A stretch of 14,572 nt of DNA, from assembly GCA_905221605.1 (NCBI GenBank), contig CAJNDS010000089.1, positions 219,001-233,572 of the forward strand. The letters are read 5' to 3'. The notes beneath the pieces are model-generated. The model saw nothing but the letters and a program-made list of their open reading frames with translations. It did not search any database and was not told where the DNA came from. Position 1 is the first letter of the stretch. Every line of letters starts with the position of its first letter. The translations under genes were made by a program, and so were the position numbers. Source of the DNA: Symbiodinium natans (Eukaryota; Sar; Dinophyceae; Suessiales; Symbiodiniaceae). This document shows positions 1 through 8,551 of the stretch, piece by piece.

Positions 1-37
1 GCCACTTCTATAATATCATTGTCAGAAGAAAGCTCAG

Positions 38-653
38 GTTTGGGATGCTTGGTCCTTCTTCAAATTGCTGGATCTCGATGGAGGCAGTTTTTCAGCATTT
101 CATCAACACTCCGTAAAGTGCTTGCTTGCTTTCGCAAGTTCCTTCAGCGCCGCCAGTCGTCAGGTGGAGCTGTCGAGATCGAGGAATTTTTTAAAGGGTG
201 TCTTCGGTTGCGGGGGCAGGCAGGAATGGGAGAGCGATTGTGCTTCTCAGCTGCGTGGTGACCAGGCTACGCCCTAGGCACTAATGCCTGGCAGGCGCGG
301 GCAGTGGACATCGGCAAGATAATGCATGTGCTTCGCCTGCACTAGAACGCGACTGTTGCGACGGAAACGTCGCTCAAGCTCAAGCGGTGTCATGCCAGGA
401 CCAGACATGGCTCATTAAGAGCCAGGGTCGATTTCACACGTACATGGAGTCGGAGCTGAACTTCATGAAGCGCGAGCTTGCAGCGCTGAGACTAATGTCA
501 GGCGCCTCGCGCTTCTTTCAGAAGGCATTCCGTAGACCTTGCTTAGATCCTGGTCACTGTGACACGCTCTTGACTTCTTGGAAGGTGGCACGAGTGAGCA
601 GTCGCCAAGAACCCTGCTGGGCAACAGCCAGTCGCCCCAAAACAAAAAATTGA
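38..653 (+). CDS. C-terminal EF-hand tail of a voltage-gated cation channel-like protein (5' partial, four exons)
   Basis: Exons are inferred at 38-83, 164-219, 295-327 and 399-653 (stop TGA 651-653). They join to 390 nt in one frame, giving 129 residues. The introns are 84-163 (GC-AG), 220-294 (GC-AG) and 328-398 (GT-AG). The spliced product reads DAWSFFKLLDLDG, then GGAVEIEEFFKGCLRLRG, then ARAVDIGKIMH, then DQTWLIKSQGRFHTYME. The first junction rebuilds an EF-hand loop with Asp at 1 and 3, Gly at 6, Val at 8 and Glu at 12; position 5 is Gly instead of the usual Asp or Asn. The order EF-hand, GCLRLRG, then (H)DQTWLI..QGRF is, from memory, what follows the pore region in the large family of dinoflagellate ion-channel-like proteins, where it is a cytosolic Ca2+-sensing tail. 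The channel domain itself lies left of the window. The last residues (about 490-650) are poorly conserved and could contain a missed intron. No single-frame ORF shows this protein; only the splice model does. Confidence 0.62.
84..163 (+). other. GC-AG intron splitting the EF-hand loop
   Basis: The intron is 80 nt with donor GGAG|GCAG and acceptor GTCAG|GTGG. Removing it joins DLDG to GGAVEIEEF and completes the 12-residue calcium-binding loop, which neither frame contains alone. Both junctions read AG|G. Confidence 0.6.
220..294 (+). other. GC-AG intron flanked by a 7-base direct repeat
   Basis: The intron is 75 nt. The sequence GGCAGGC occurs at 215-221 and again at 290-296, spanning both splice junctions (CAG|GC on each side). 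Splicing gives ...CLRLRGQ then ARAVDIGK..., which matches the expected continuity of this channel tail. Confidence 0.58.
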
Positions 654-2138
654 GACACAAGCCCAGCTTGCATGATCTGAAAGAGTGAGAAATTCAAGAA
701 AACAGGCAAGGTGCCTCAAGTCCTGTGATTTAATATTGCAAGCTAGCAGAACGCTTTCAGGCCTTTGACCTGTGCTCTTGAGACAGTCTGGAACAACTGG
801 GCCTGAGCTTACCATTCACAAAGTGATGGTGTACTTCGTGTACTTGCACAGAAAGAAGAATCTGCATAACTGCATAGCAGACAAGCCAGGCTTGATCTGC
901 TTTGTCTTGAACATCGGTTTCGGTAGACGTCATCGCAAAGAAGAACGTCGGAGGGCTCGCCTTTACACTAGCTGGCCATACCCAAGCATGAGGTACACAT
1001 GTTAATGAGGGTCGGACATCCAGCATGAGACAGGTCCGGAAAGCAGCTGATAGTGTTTTCAACTGCTGTACGCCTTCCGGCAATCGTGTCTACAGGATTG
1101 TACAACTATTGTCACAGGTTTCTCGAAAGCATGGCAGCTGATGGAGACGCGGAGTGACGAGTATTTTTATTCATTGCAGCCCTGCCCTGACTTCTCAGCG
1201 AATGCTCCTTTCGGAATGGGGGGAGCAAGTCTGGCAATGTCAGTATAACCCTTCAGCTGCTTAGCCACCCCCCGCTGTTCTGTGCTGGCTGCCCTACGTC
1301 TGCAGCCCAATTCGACTCGACTTGAGCTAACCTCTGCTAATGCATGAGCAGACGCTTGGGAGTGATGGAATGTTGACATTGAGCAGAAGAAATGTGCACC
1401 GAAGTTTCGCCAACAAGTGATGGCAATGCCAGCAAAATCTCCGAACACGGCACGAGTGGCATAGGATTTATGTCGTGGGAAGTCGGCGGAGCAGTCGGCC
1501 GTGCTGTTGTCGCATCTTTCCGTCAACAAGTGACCGAGGTCTGCTTCTCGTGGATCGGCGGCTCCGCAAAAATTTTCAAGATGCCTTGACGATTCTTAAC
1601 GAATTGCAGGGGTTGGAGGGGGCTTTTTGCATGGTCCAAGCAGCTACTATAGGACTGGGGACGGCGGGCCGGGCAAGGACTCTGACATACTCTGACTAGT
1701 TGAAACTCTGATGAGCAGCCTCTGCAGCCCTCATCTCACAACATGCCAGGCCCCATCTGTGGCGTCTGACCCAGCAGGCCCAGCTGCGCAGTTTTAAGGG
1801 CATCTCCACGGTGACAGTTCTGAATGGCTTCATGATGCGAATGAATCACCTTCCTTCGTGCAATTGCTGGACCACTTGGTTGGTTTGGCTAGCTCCTGGA
1901 CGTCCCGGTTTCAGAAGTGTTTGCAGGTGCTCTGGCTGCTGCGAAGGATGCCGCAAGGAGAGGATTCTTGGCACCGAGGCGGCTTGCAAGCTTGAGCCTC
2001 GCCCCTCGCTTTGCAAGGCATACTAAAAGGCTCAGAAGTACTCGGAAGTCTCATGAAGTCTCTAGATGTCCAGATTCCGGAATCGGTAATTTTGTGGGAT
2101 CAGAGCGCTCTCGCCCTGGAGGCGGGAGCGCGTCCAAG
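654..2138. other. No convincing gene; probably intergenic or intronic
   Basis: I see no recognisable protein here on either strand. Two short stretches read like possible exons but match nothing I know: the frame around 1535-1609 (RGLLLVDRRLRKNF, ending at GCAG|G) and the frame 1893-1965 (LLDVPVSEVF, then AGALAAAKDAARRG) after a TAG acceptor-like site. ACTCTGA recurs at 1679, 1689 and 1704. Both open stretches are too short to call. Confidence 0.4.
2105..2131. repeat. Perfectly closed 11-bp inverted repeat (hairpin)
   Basis: The arm at 2105-2115 pairs with 2121-2131 across a 5-base loop. All 11 positions pair, ten as Watson-Crick and one (2111 with 2125) as a T-G wobble. The stem is GC-rich. 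It lies just upstream of the IF-2-like fragment. Its role is unknown. Confidence 0.6.
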
Positions 2139-2474
2139 GCGAAGGTGCTCCTTGGCTGCCATCTGACCAGGGGACGTTTAGAGGTAGGAGACCTTTATAG
2201 GGTGGGGCGGGGGTGCTCGGTTGAGGCAGCCAGTTTGAGGATTTCTCAACTCAAGGCTCGGTCTGCCTTCGTTTGGCATTGCCAGCTTGAGTTCAAGAAA
2301 ACCAGGACCCTAGTCGAGGTTTGGGGCAACATGCATGAAGCCCCTGTGTGTGCTGAAGTCGACCCAAGGTGTGCATCTGCGATCCGAAGCTGTTTCGACC
2401 CAAGCAGCTGCCCAAATGCAACTGCATCGTGGTGGGAAGCTCAGCCTCGCCCACCAGTCACATTAGCATCCTGA
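2139..2474 (+). CDS. Possible translation initiation factor IF-2-like C-terminal fragment
   Basis: The frame is open here with no start codon nearby. The residues AKVLLGCHLTRGRLEVGD and YRV...ASLRISQLKA (to 2255) resemble the beta-barrel domain IV of bacterial or organelle IF-2, which has the pattern V.GC.V..G.L..G..YRV, then a SL..LK stretch. A second block from 2298 (TLVEVWGN, then EAPVCAE and IRSCFD) could correspond to the following EV..G.ECG region, but the match is loose. The stop is at 2472-2474. IF-2 delivers initiator tRNA to the small ribosomal subunit; here the product would probably act in the mitochondrion or plastid. No G domain is visible in the window, so this is either a few exons of a gene I could not assemble or a decayed copy. 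In the overlapping frame, 2013-2070 reads GSEVLGSLMKSLDVQIPE, loosely like IF-2 domain III. The call rests on motif memory alone. Confidence 0.3.
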   Translation, partial: AKVLLGCHLTRGRLEVGDLYRVGRGCSVEAASLRISQLKARSAFVWHCQLEFKKTRTLVEVWGNMHEAPVCAEVDPRCASAIRSCFDPSSCPNATASWWEAQPRPPVTLAS

Positions 2475-2496
2475 CACGTCAGAGATCTCGCGCCAG

Positions 2497-2949
2497 GACA
2501 CCGGAACCTACAGCTTGCAGCCCATCAAGGAGTGCAAGTGCGTAGAGAACTACCTGCCCGTCTGGGTGCGGCGTGGAAAGAACTGCCTGCACCCCAGCAT
2601 GAAGCACGCTGGCGACATTCGGGTTTGTGAGTGTGTGTGTGTGTGAGTTTTCGAAAACTTGTGTTCAAGTTGATTGAGAGTCACTTGGATTCAGGCATTC
2701 GGTAGAGTCTCAGGGCTCACGGATTCGAAGGCGTTCGCGTTTGGCATTGCACCGCTTGCCGAGGTCCCTGCAGGAAGGCGCCGCCTGAGATTTGAGCTGC
2801 ATAATGTGTTGGTGCAGCAGTCCGGCTGCGAACATGTCAGTTCTACGGATACAGTGGAGGCGATTGAGCCCCAGAGTTCACGCAGAGCTTGTTGCATGGT
2901 GACCGTGGTTAGAGCCACAGTTCCCAGCATGAATTGTAGTGTACCGTAG
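2497..2949 (+). CDS. Unrecognised protein fragment, two candidate exons
   Basis: Exon 2497-2622 begins after CCAG and reads DTGTYSLQPIKECKCVENY, then LPVWVRRGKNCLHPSMKHAG, then DIR. It has a CKC motif and no start codon, so it is not visible as an ATG ORF. A GT-AG intron at 2623-2694 (72 nt, with a GT microsatellite near its 5' end) joins it in phase 0 to 2695-2949, which reads AFGRVSGLTDSKAFAFGIA, then PLAEVPAGRRRLRFELHNVL. The stop is TAG at 2947-2949. The matching phase across a canonical intron and the balanced amino-acid composition suggest coding sequence, but I do not recognise a domain. The part after about 2830 looks less protein-like. It may belong to the same transcript as the fragment at 2139-2474, but nothing proves this. 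Confidence 0.28.
2631..2645 (+). repeat. Short GT microsatellite
   Basis: This is an uninterrupted run of about seven GT units just inside the 5' end of the proposed intron at 2623-2694. Confidence 0.85.
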
Positions 2950-3720
2950 TGCCGTATTCCAGAGTTTCTGGTGGCATTCATGCAAGTCCACTGCCTGAGC
3001 CAAGTGCAGGTGATGGGAGCAGTTTACAACGAGGAAGTTTACAAGGCACCAAGGATTTCAGCCTGGCCTTGGGTGATGTTCTTGCAGGGGAGATAAATAC
3101 TGTGCACAGGAAGAAAGCAGCTACAGCCAAGAGCATGCTCTCAAGCTGTCGCCTCTTGAGTCAGGCTCTAAGAACAAAAAATGGCGCGATTTGGGAGCGT
3201 CTGGAACAGGCCGGGAGCGGTGGGCTGTGCAAGCGCGTTCACGAGCGCAACATATATAGTGCACAAATGCGGATGGTGCATGGACTTGCTCTGCTTTGAT
3301 GGCTGTGTTGCAAGCCCTTCCTCCAGGACACCGAGAAGCAAGCAAACGCAAATGCAGGTGATCGTGTGCACTTGTGGCAGGTTTTTGTCAGTCAAAGCTG
3401 ATTGCTTTGGATTTGGGTATCATGTCCATTCTGGCACCAATGCGATTGCCGTGTGACGCTTTGACCTAGTTACCCTGGACCTCAGCCCCTCTCGCCTATG
3501 GCATGCAGGCGTGGAGAAACTCCCTACCGGACCAGGTGCCAAGGCAGCAGGCGCAAACAGATTTCATGCTGCCATGCCACATACCCAAAAGTGTTTCCTC
3601 CGGGTGGCTTGACTAGTAGAGCACCGTAGTCATGTTAATCCTTACAGCAATCAGCTCATTTTGTTCCCACGATGCTGAAAAACTTGGGTGCTTGTGTCGT
3701 AGAGTGGTGGATGAGCGTAG
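2950..3720. other. No convincing gene
   Basis: Several frames are open for 60-115 codons, but none shows a known domain. One short frame ending at the TGA 3610-3612 (LWHAGVEKLPTGPGAK..., then AAGANRFHAAMPHTQKC) has protein-like composition but no supporting neighbour exon. A stop (TAG 3718-3720) directly precedes the ATG of the proline-rich frame. Confidence 0.4.
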
Positions 3721-5070
3721 ATGAGGATGAGAACGCTTGACATTCATGTGCAGGCCCGGGGGCGAGTGCGGGGCAGACGTCGCTCGGATGGGACACGTTG
3801 GCCTGTCAGTGAGGGATTTGTTGCTCGTCATGTCGAGTCCGAAGGGAGGTACTCGCAGTACTCGCATGTCTTGCCAAGGCCTGCGACCGGCACTTCGAGC
3901 CTCCTCAGCTCTGTGGGTGCAGCAGTAGCGATGAATGCGCCAACGGCCACCAAAGCATCACCGATGCAGCAGTCAGCAGCTGCAACAGCCGTGATGCAGC
4001 TCGGGCAGCAGTCAGACGTCCCTCAAAAGGCCTCCGCAGCAGTGGCTACTCCAGCCAGTGCTGCAAGCCCTACTGCCGAAGGAGCCAGCACAGCAGTAGC
4101 AGCCACGCCGACCACCAAAGCATCACCGCCTGCAGCACAAGTCTCGTTTGCACAAAACGGGCAGAAATCAGGCTCCTCGCCTCCAGCTGTCCCTGCCAGC
4201 CCTGCTTCCGCAATGTCTGGTTACGTTGGCAAGGCAGAGACGGCCGTGCCAGGAAGCGCCAAACCAGTACCACCCAATTTTCCGTCGCAGCCGGAGCAAA
4301 AGCCAGACTCACCCCCAAAGACCTCACCTCCAGCCGTCCCTGCTGGCGCTGCCGGTTGTGTAGGCGATGCAGCGGCAGCCGTGCCAACAAGCGCAAAAAC
4401 AGTGCCACTCTCCCCGCCTACGACTTTTCCGTCGCAGCCGGAGACAAAGCCAGACTCCGCCCCGAAGACGTCACCTCCAGCCGTCCCTGCTAGTCCTGCC
4501 GCTGGTGTTGGCAAGGCAACGGCGACGCCAACAAGCGCCAAAACAGTGCCACCCCCCCCACCTACGACTTCGCCGCCGCAGCCGGGGCAAAAGCCAGACT
4601 TACCTCCCAAGACCTCACCTCCAGCCGTCCCTGCTGGCCCTGCCGGGTGCGTTGGCAAGGCAGCAGCGGCCATGCCAACAAGCGCAAAACCAGTACCACC
4701 CACTCCACCTGCGACTTTTCCGTCGCCAGCCCCAAAGACGTCACCTCCAGCCGTCCCTGCTAGCCCTGCCGGTTGTGTTGGCAAGGCGGCCATGCCAACA
4801 AGCGCCAAAACAGTGCCACCCCCCCCACCTACGACTTTGCCGTCGCAGCCGGGGCAAAAGCCAGACTTCCCCCCAAAGACCTCACCGCCAACCGTCCCTG
4901 CAAGCCCTTCTACCAGCAAACCTGCGCCAACAACTGGCAAAGCAGTACCACCATTGCCGCTGACCTCGCCGCCCACTTCCACGATGGGCAAACCTGGTCA
5001 AAAGACTGACGCCCCTCCAACAGTCTCACCTCGGCCAAGTACAGAGGCAAAGCCAGAGTCCCAAAGTTGA
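3721..5070 (+). CDS. Proline/alanine/threonine-rich repeat protein, 449 residues
   Basis: This is one uninterrupted 1350-nt frame from ATG 3721 to TGA 5068-5070. Residues 1 to about 70 are basic and mixed and may be non-coding; ATG 3931 (MNAPTATKASP) is an equally plausible start, or the frame may be an internal exon. From 4171 the protein is built of six imperfect units of 42-49 residues starting with KTSPPAVPA, followed by a GCVGKAA-like segment, a PTSAKTVPPPPPTT segment and a PSQPGQKPD-like segment. There is no signal peptide, membrane span or globular domain. Poly-Pro stretches (PPPPPTT) can bind profilin, WW or SH3 partners in other proteins, and extensin- or mucin-like wall or linker proteins have a similar composition; no specific function can be assigned. 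Every spacing between units is a multiple of three, which favours translation. Caution: the minus strand and the +2 frame are also open over much of the array, simply because the units lack stops. Confidence 0.5.
   Translation: MRMRTLDIHVQARGRVRGRRRSDGTRWPVSEGFVARHVESEGRYSQYSHVLPRPATGTSSLLSSVGAAVAMNAPTATKASPMQQSAAATAVMQLGQQSDVPQKASAAVATPASAASPTAEGASTAVAATPTTKASPPAAQVSFAQNGQKSGSSPPAVPASPASAMSGYVGKAETAVPGSAKPVPPNFPSQPEQKPDSPPKTSPPAVPAGAAGCVGDAAAAVPTSAKTVPLSPPTTFPSQPETKPDSAPKTSPPAVPASPAAGVGKATATPTSAKTVPPPPPTTSPPQPGQKPDLPPKTSPPAVPAGPAGCVGKAAAAMPTSAKPVPPTPPATFPSPAPKTSPPAVPASPAGCVGKAAMPTSAKTVPPPPPTTLPSQPGQKPDFPPKTSPPTVPASPSTSKPAPTTGKAVPPLPLTSPPTSTMGKPGQKTDAPPTVSPRPSTEAKPESQS
4171..5020 (+). repeat. 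Six-copy coding tandem repeat (126-147 bp units)
   Basis: Unit starts are at 4171, 4318, 4465, 4609, 4735 and 4876, with spacings of 147, 147, 144, 126 and 141 bases, all divisible by three. The segment CTCCAGCCGTCCCTGCT is identical in the units that begin at 4318, 4465, 4609 and 4735. Copies differ by small in-frame deletions (the 4609 copy lacks the SQPGQKPD-type segment) and the last copy is degenerate. Confidence 0.85.
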
Positions 5071-6223
5071 CTCACCTCTGTACTGACACTGTCGGCAGGC
5101 TTGTAAAGCGGGGTTTCCGCTGGCGAGACCTGCGCGTGTCACGGCAGTCAAACAGAGTGTCAAACATGGGCACTGGCCACTATGGCCCCAGCTGCTCATG
5201 CAATGTGTTGAGGCGTAGGAATTGCACGAAGACATGCTTCCTTCCTGGCAGAGAAGAGCTTTGCGGGACGGAAGTCCAAGATATGCCAAGACCACGCCCA
5301 AATTTTAGTCCAGAGTTATGCCGTTCTGATCCTTTCGGCAGGGTCAGAAGCATTTAGCCTGGAACATGAGTGATTCGTGCAACAAAAATCTGTGGGGAAA
5401 TTAGGTCTGCCAAAGGCAGCGCCGGCGCCGTGTTTGACTCGAGTGGATGCGGAAAATGACTTTATCTTTGGCTGTTTGTATAGACTAAGCCAAGAGATCC
5501 CAAGACACATTTCTTAGATTCGTAATGTTTCAATGAACCTCATTGACTGTTATGGCCAGGCAGAGTTGGTCGCCAACCTATCACAACATTCTGGGTCGGA
5601 CCGAAAACTGCAATCCGCTTCCTAGAACCACACGCAGAAGATCATGATAGCGCTTAAAATGGCTGTAGCGTCCCTTGGAAGGACCAGGTGACCGCTGTCC
5701 AGGTGATGTGGAGCGCCTGGGCGTGTTAGGTTGGGAGAGATCGCGGAAGGGATCACAGCATGCAGCTCTACAAGCAGCTTCATTGCCTCTGCCTCGGTAT
5801 CGGAGCCAGGTGCCAGACCCTGGTTGGAGCACTCGGCACTCTCTGCACCTGAGGGCCAGCGTAGGCCATTAGAGCTGGTTGATTTGGCGTAGAATGTAGA
5901 ACCCAGAAAACCTGGGCTCAGTTCAAGCCGATCTTAGCCGGTCTCAGCCTCAGCCGCCACGGACGACCACTGTCTGAAACTGAAGGCGCCCTCGAGGCCG
6001 TTTGAGGGGGTGCCTCGTCGGATGCTCTCTTCGCTCGTGCTGGTGGCGCTTTGCTGCTTTGTAAGCAGAAGCACAAGGCGGCCGTGAGCATTGGCGTAGA
6101 ACTGGAGCGAAGCAGCAGGAAACGTCCGTGATTCTGCAATCATCTGCATCTGTGCCAAGCCGCGGAATGGCAGTGTAGTTCCGCACGCTGCTACCTGCAA
6201 TATCCTGCAGTGCTGCAATACAT

Positions 6224-6251
6224 TGCAATACTCACACTGCAATACTCACAC
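6224..6251 (+). repeat. Perfect 14-bp tandem duplication
   Basis: TGCAATACTCACAC occurs at 6224-6237 and again, exactly, at 6238-6251. A related TGCAATA also sits just upstream (6213-6219). Confidence 0.9.
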
Positions 6252-7653
6252 GAACAGATACCACTTCAACGTTTTCAGCATCCCTAAGGCCTGTCAACGA
6301 TCGTGCGAGATGCAGATAGCCAGGCCTCGGGTGATGCCCGGTGACCCCCAATTGACCGCGCATGAGGACGTTCTTTGGCGATCGTTTAAGTTTTCAGTCA
6401 TTCGAGTCTTCTTTCGGACGACATAGGCCGTGACATGAACACTGCATTGCGCCGATCCGCACCATTCGTGAGGTGAAGCACCTGTGCTTTAGAGCGCAAG
6501 GACGGCAAAGGCCGACAGCCAGCAGTTGTTTGAACAGCACGCTGTTGCAAGCCAGTTGCTTGTGCACTTTCCGTTCGGTCATCCTGACATGATCCGCATC
6601 TCCTGGAGGGCGATGATGTGCATGACTTGCAGGCCTGCAGGGCCATCGTTTCGTCGCCGGCGCGTGTGCGATTACGCACTCCCCTGAGCGCGAAGTGTGG
6701 ATACCTTCACTAAACGCGAGTGCCTTCGACAGTGCCCAGTTTAGCTTACGGTTACCTGAGAAACATTGCAGTGATGCGAATGTGGGGTCTTGGGTTGTGT
6801 CAGAAGACACTCGCAACACAGCGGCACTCCGAGACCGTAGATAATTATAATGTTTCCATTGTTTTCCTATTTCCTATTAGAACGATTTGAAACTTGTAGT
6901 GGCTGTGACATAGTGTGACCAGCTATGGCGGTTCAAGTGCTGCATTCCAAGAAGGAGGCTCCGCACGGTTTGTCCCTGCAGTCCCCCTGCCGTCCTCCTC
7001 AATCTGCACCGCTCAACAAGCACTTACCACGACATAACAGTTGACCAGGCAGCAGTGGCACGTTTATCCGTAGGCTCTCGTTGACATGACTGCCCATGAA
7101 GGCATATGTCGCGAATTTATTTAACCTGCTTGCACACCAGTGCCGTGCCTCATGTGCGGCTGATACAAACTTTATATCCTGGGATGACTTTTGACCCTCG
7201 TTTTCGCAGCTTCGAGTCAAGTGGCCCTCTGGGCAGCCCTGATTCCCATTGCATCCCTACGGTGAAGTCGTGCTCAGAAGTGGGCGAAAGCGCACAGGGC
7301 CTCGCAAGTCGTCCCATCGAAATTCGGCTGCGCGGATGGATGCCTTTAAGCCAGGCCAAGTGTGGAAGGACCAAGGAGGACTCTAGCCGAGGCTCATCGA
7401 GGCTCATTCCACATCAGTGTCTTGGAGTTCAGCTGTGCCGTGTCGGATCATTGCCAATTCGCGCAATTCTTCCAACCGCCTGGATTTCTCTGGTGCCCAA
7501 ACCTGGCCAAAGCTTTTGAAGCTCGAGTCCAACGTTTGGGCACCGGTTTATCACCAAGAGAGGTTCTGCCCAGAGGGCAGCCAAGAGCTCTGAAGAAGGC
7601 TCTAACCACCCATCGTAGCAATCCGTAGACCCGACTGCGATGAGCAAACAATC

Positions 7654-7669
7654 GGGGGGGGGGGGGGGG
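7654..7669 (+). repeat. Homopolymer run of 16 G
   Basis: Sixteen consecutive G bases. The length may be unreliable because such runs are prone to sequencing and replication slippage. It creates a false poly-Pro segment in a minus-strand frame. Confidence 0.9.
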
Positions 7670-7990
7670 TTGAGGGTGACCAGCTGTATTGCATAGGAGT
7701 CCTATCTTCTTGCGCCATCCAGCCTGGATTTCAATAGTCAGTTTTAGGCTCGGACAAATGAGCAGCTCAATTCGGCTTCCGCACATGCAGGCGCCATCAT
7801 CGTGTGAACAGCGATGAAGGTCTGTGGTAAAGGCTCTGGGTCGTACTGCACCAAATCTTTGCCATTCATGGGCTGCAGGCTGTACAATATATCTCGACTT
7901 TGTTACGTAACAGCAGAAGGGCGGCAATCGTAGATAGGAAAGAATAGACCCTTGGCATCTGTCTCTCTACATGCATATACATGCGCGCAG

Positions 7991-8175
7991 TTTCTCTCCT
8001 GTATGCCTCTCCCACTCCCTCCCTCCCCCCTTCCCTTCTCTCGCTCTCTCTCATTTTTCTTTTATTCGTTGTTCCTTCTTTCTTTTTTTGGTTTCTTTTT
8101 GAATGTTCTTTCCCTCCTTCATTCTGTCATTATTTCCTTCTTTTTTTGTTCTCTCTCTCTCTCTCTTTCTCTCTA
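7991..8175 (+). repeat. Pyrimidine-rich tract with terminal CT microsatellite
   Basis: About 185 bases are almost wholly C and T, with blocks of CCCT, CTTT and poly-T, ending in a (CT)n run from 8151 to 8174 followed by AG. The complement is a long purine strand. Its ending, TTTCTCTCTAG, also resembles a polypyrimidine tract plus 3' splice site, but no exon follows that I can recognise. Hydrophobic ORFs read through it are composition artefacts. Confidence 0.85.
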
Positions 8176-8383
8176 GCTAGGGCGCTATATGCATGTTTCT
8201 ACAGTTCTGGAGCGGCCTCGCTGCCTTGCCCGCGTACCGGTCATGGGGGTGCTTTCGGCCTCGAGCATTGTGGCTTTTCCAAGAATGATTGGCTTACGGT
8301 TAGTGTATGACAATTCTAGAGCAGGGGCTTTCACCAGCAGAGCATGAGAATAGGCATGACATGGATCAAATCTTGACATGTAG

Positions 8384-8551
8384 AGAGCCTGCGCGACGTA
8401 CCTGCTTAGCGAGATGCCGTCGTGGGCGGCGCTGACATCCTTTGTCCGGTCTGTGTCGAATCTTCGTGCTGCGCCGGCTGCCACTGATGTGACGAAGGAT
8501 CCGGAGCACCCCAACCCTGAGCCATCCTCGGTTCTCAACCTGTCCTCTTGA
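8384..8551 (+). CDS. Possible short terminal exon, unrecognised
   Basis: The frame opens after TAG 8381-8383, which could serve as an acceptor, and reads YLLSEMPSWAALTSFVRSVS, then NLRAAPAATDVTKDPEHP, then NPEPSSVLNLSS and a TGA at 8549-8551. It has a balanced composition, with a hydrophobic/amphipathic start and a Pro/Ser tail. An internal ATG at 8414 would give 45 residues. A minus-strand frame of 130 codons (8185-8577) overlaps it and has a less protein-like composition. No domain is recognised and no upstream partner exon was found. Confidence 0.2.
   Translation, partial: RACATYLLSEMPSWAALTSFVRSVSNLRAAPAATDVTKDPEHPNPEPSSVLNLSS

Larger units (their letters stand above)
5071..7990. other. 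Long stretch without a supportable gene
   Basis: No frame on either strand shows a recognisable domain. A Cys-containing frame at 5067-5357 (GTGHYGPSCSCNVLRRRNCT) follows the proline-rich ORF but matches nothing known to me. Minus-strand frames at 5581-5832 (a Ser/Pro/Arg-rich run) and 5918-6242 have low-complexity composition and no homology that I can name. Small structures include the 14-base duplication at 6224-6251, a 5-bp CCCAG/CTGGG hairpin at 5902-5916, and the 16-G run at 7654-7669. The region is most likely intergenic or part of long introns. Confidence 0.4.

Noticed and set aside
3624-3640. CCGTAGTCATGTT, resembling the start of the dinoflagellate spliced leader
   Set aside because: It agrees at only about 11 of the first 13 bases and then diverges. 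There is no full leader or tandem relic, so chance is a sufficient explanation.
4367-4963. 198-codon Gln/Arg-rich frame on + inside the proline-rich array
   Set aside because: It is an out-of-frame shadow of the same stop-poor repeats and covers only part of the array.
4221-4991. 256-codon Gly/Val-rich frame on the minus strand
   Set aside because: It is the reverse complement of the proline-rich repeat. Units divisible by three and lacking stops keep it open; the + frame is longer and covers the whole array.
4171-5020. Regular repeats suggestive of a CRISPR array
   Set aside because: Units are contiguous, coding and variable in length with no repeat-spacer alternation, and the context is eukaryotic.
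5921-5929. GTTCAAGCC, matching a tRNA B-box
   Set aside because: The flanks do not form a T-stem, and no acceptor or anticodon stem can be drawn.
7448-7927. 159-codon minus-strand frame with a poly-Pro run
   Set aside because: The poly-Pro is the translated 16-G homopolymer, and no domain is present on either side.
7952-8310. Hydrophobic + frames of 74 and 109 codons that look like membrane proteins
   Set aside because: Leu, Ser and Phe come solely from the CT-rich tract; there is no real transmembrane pattern.
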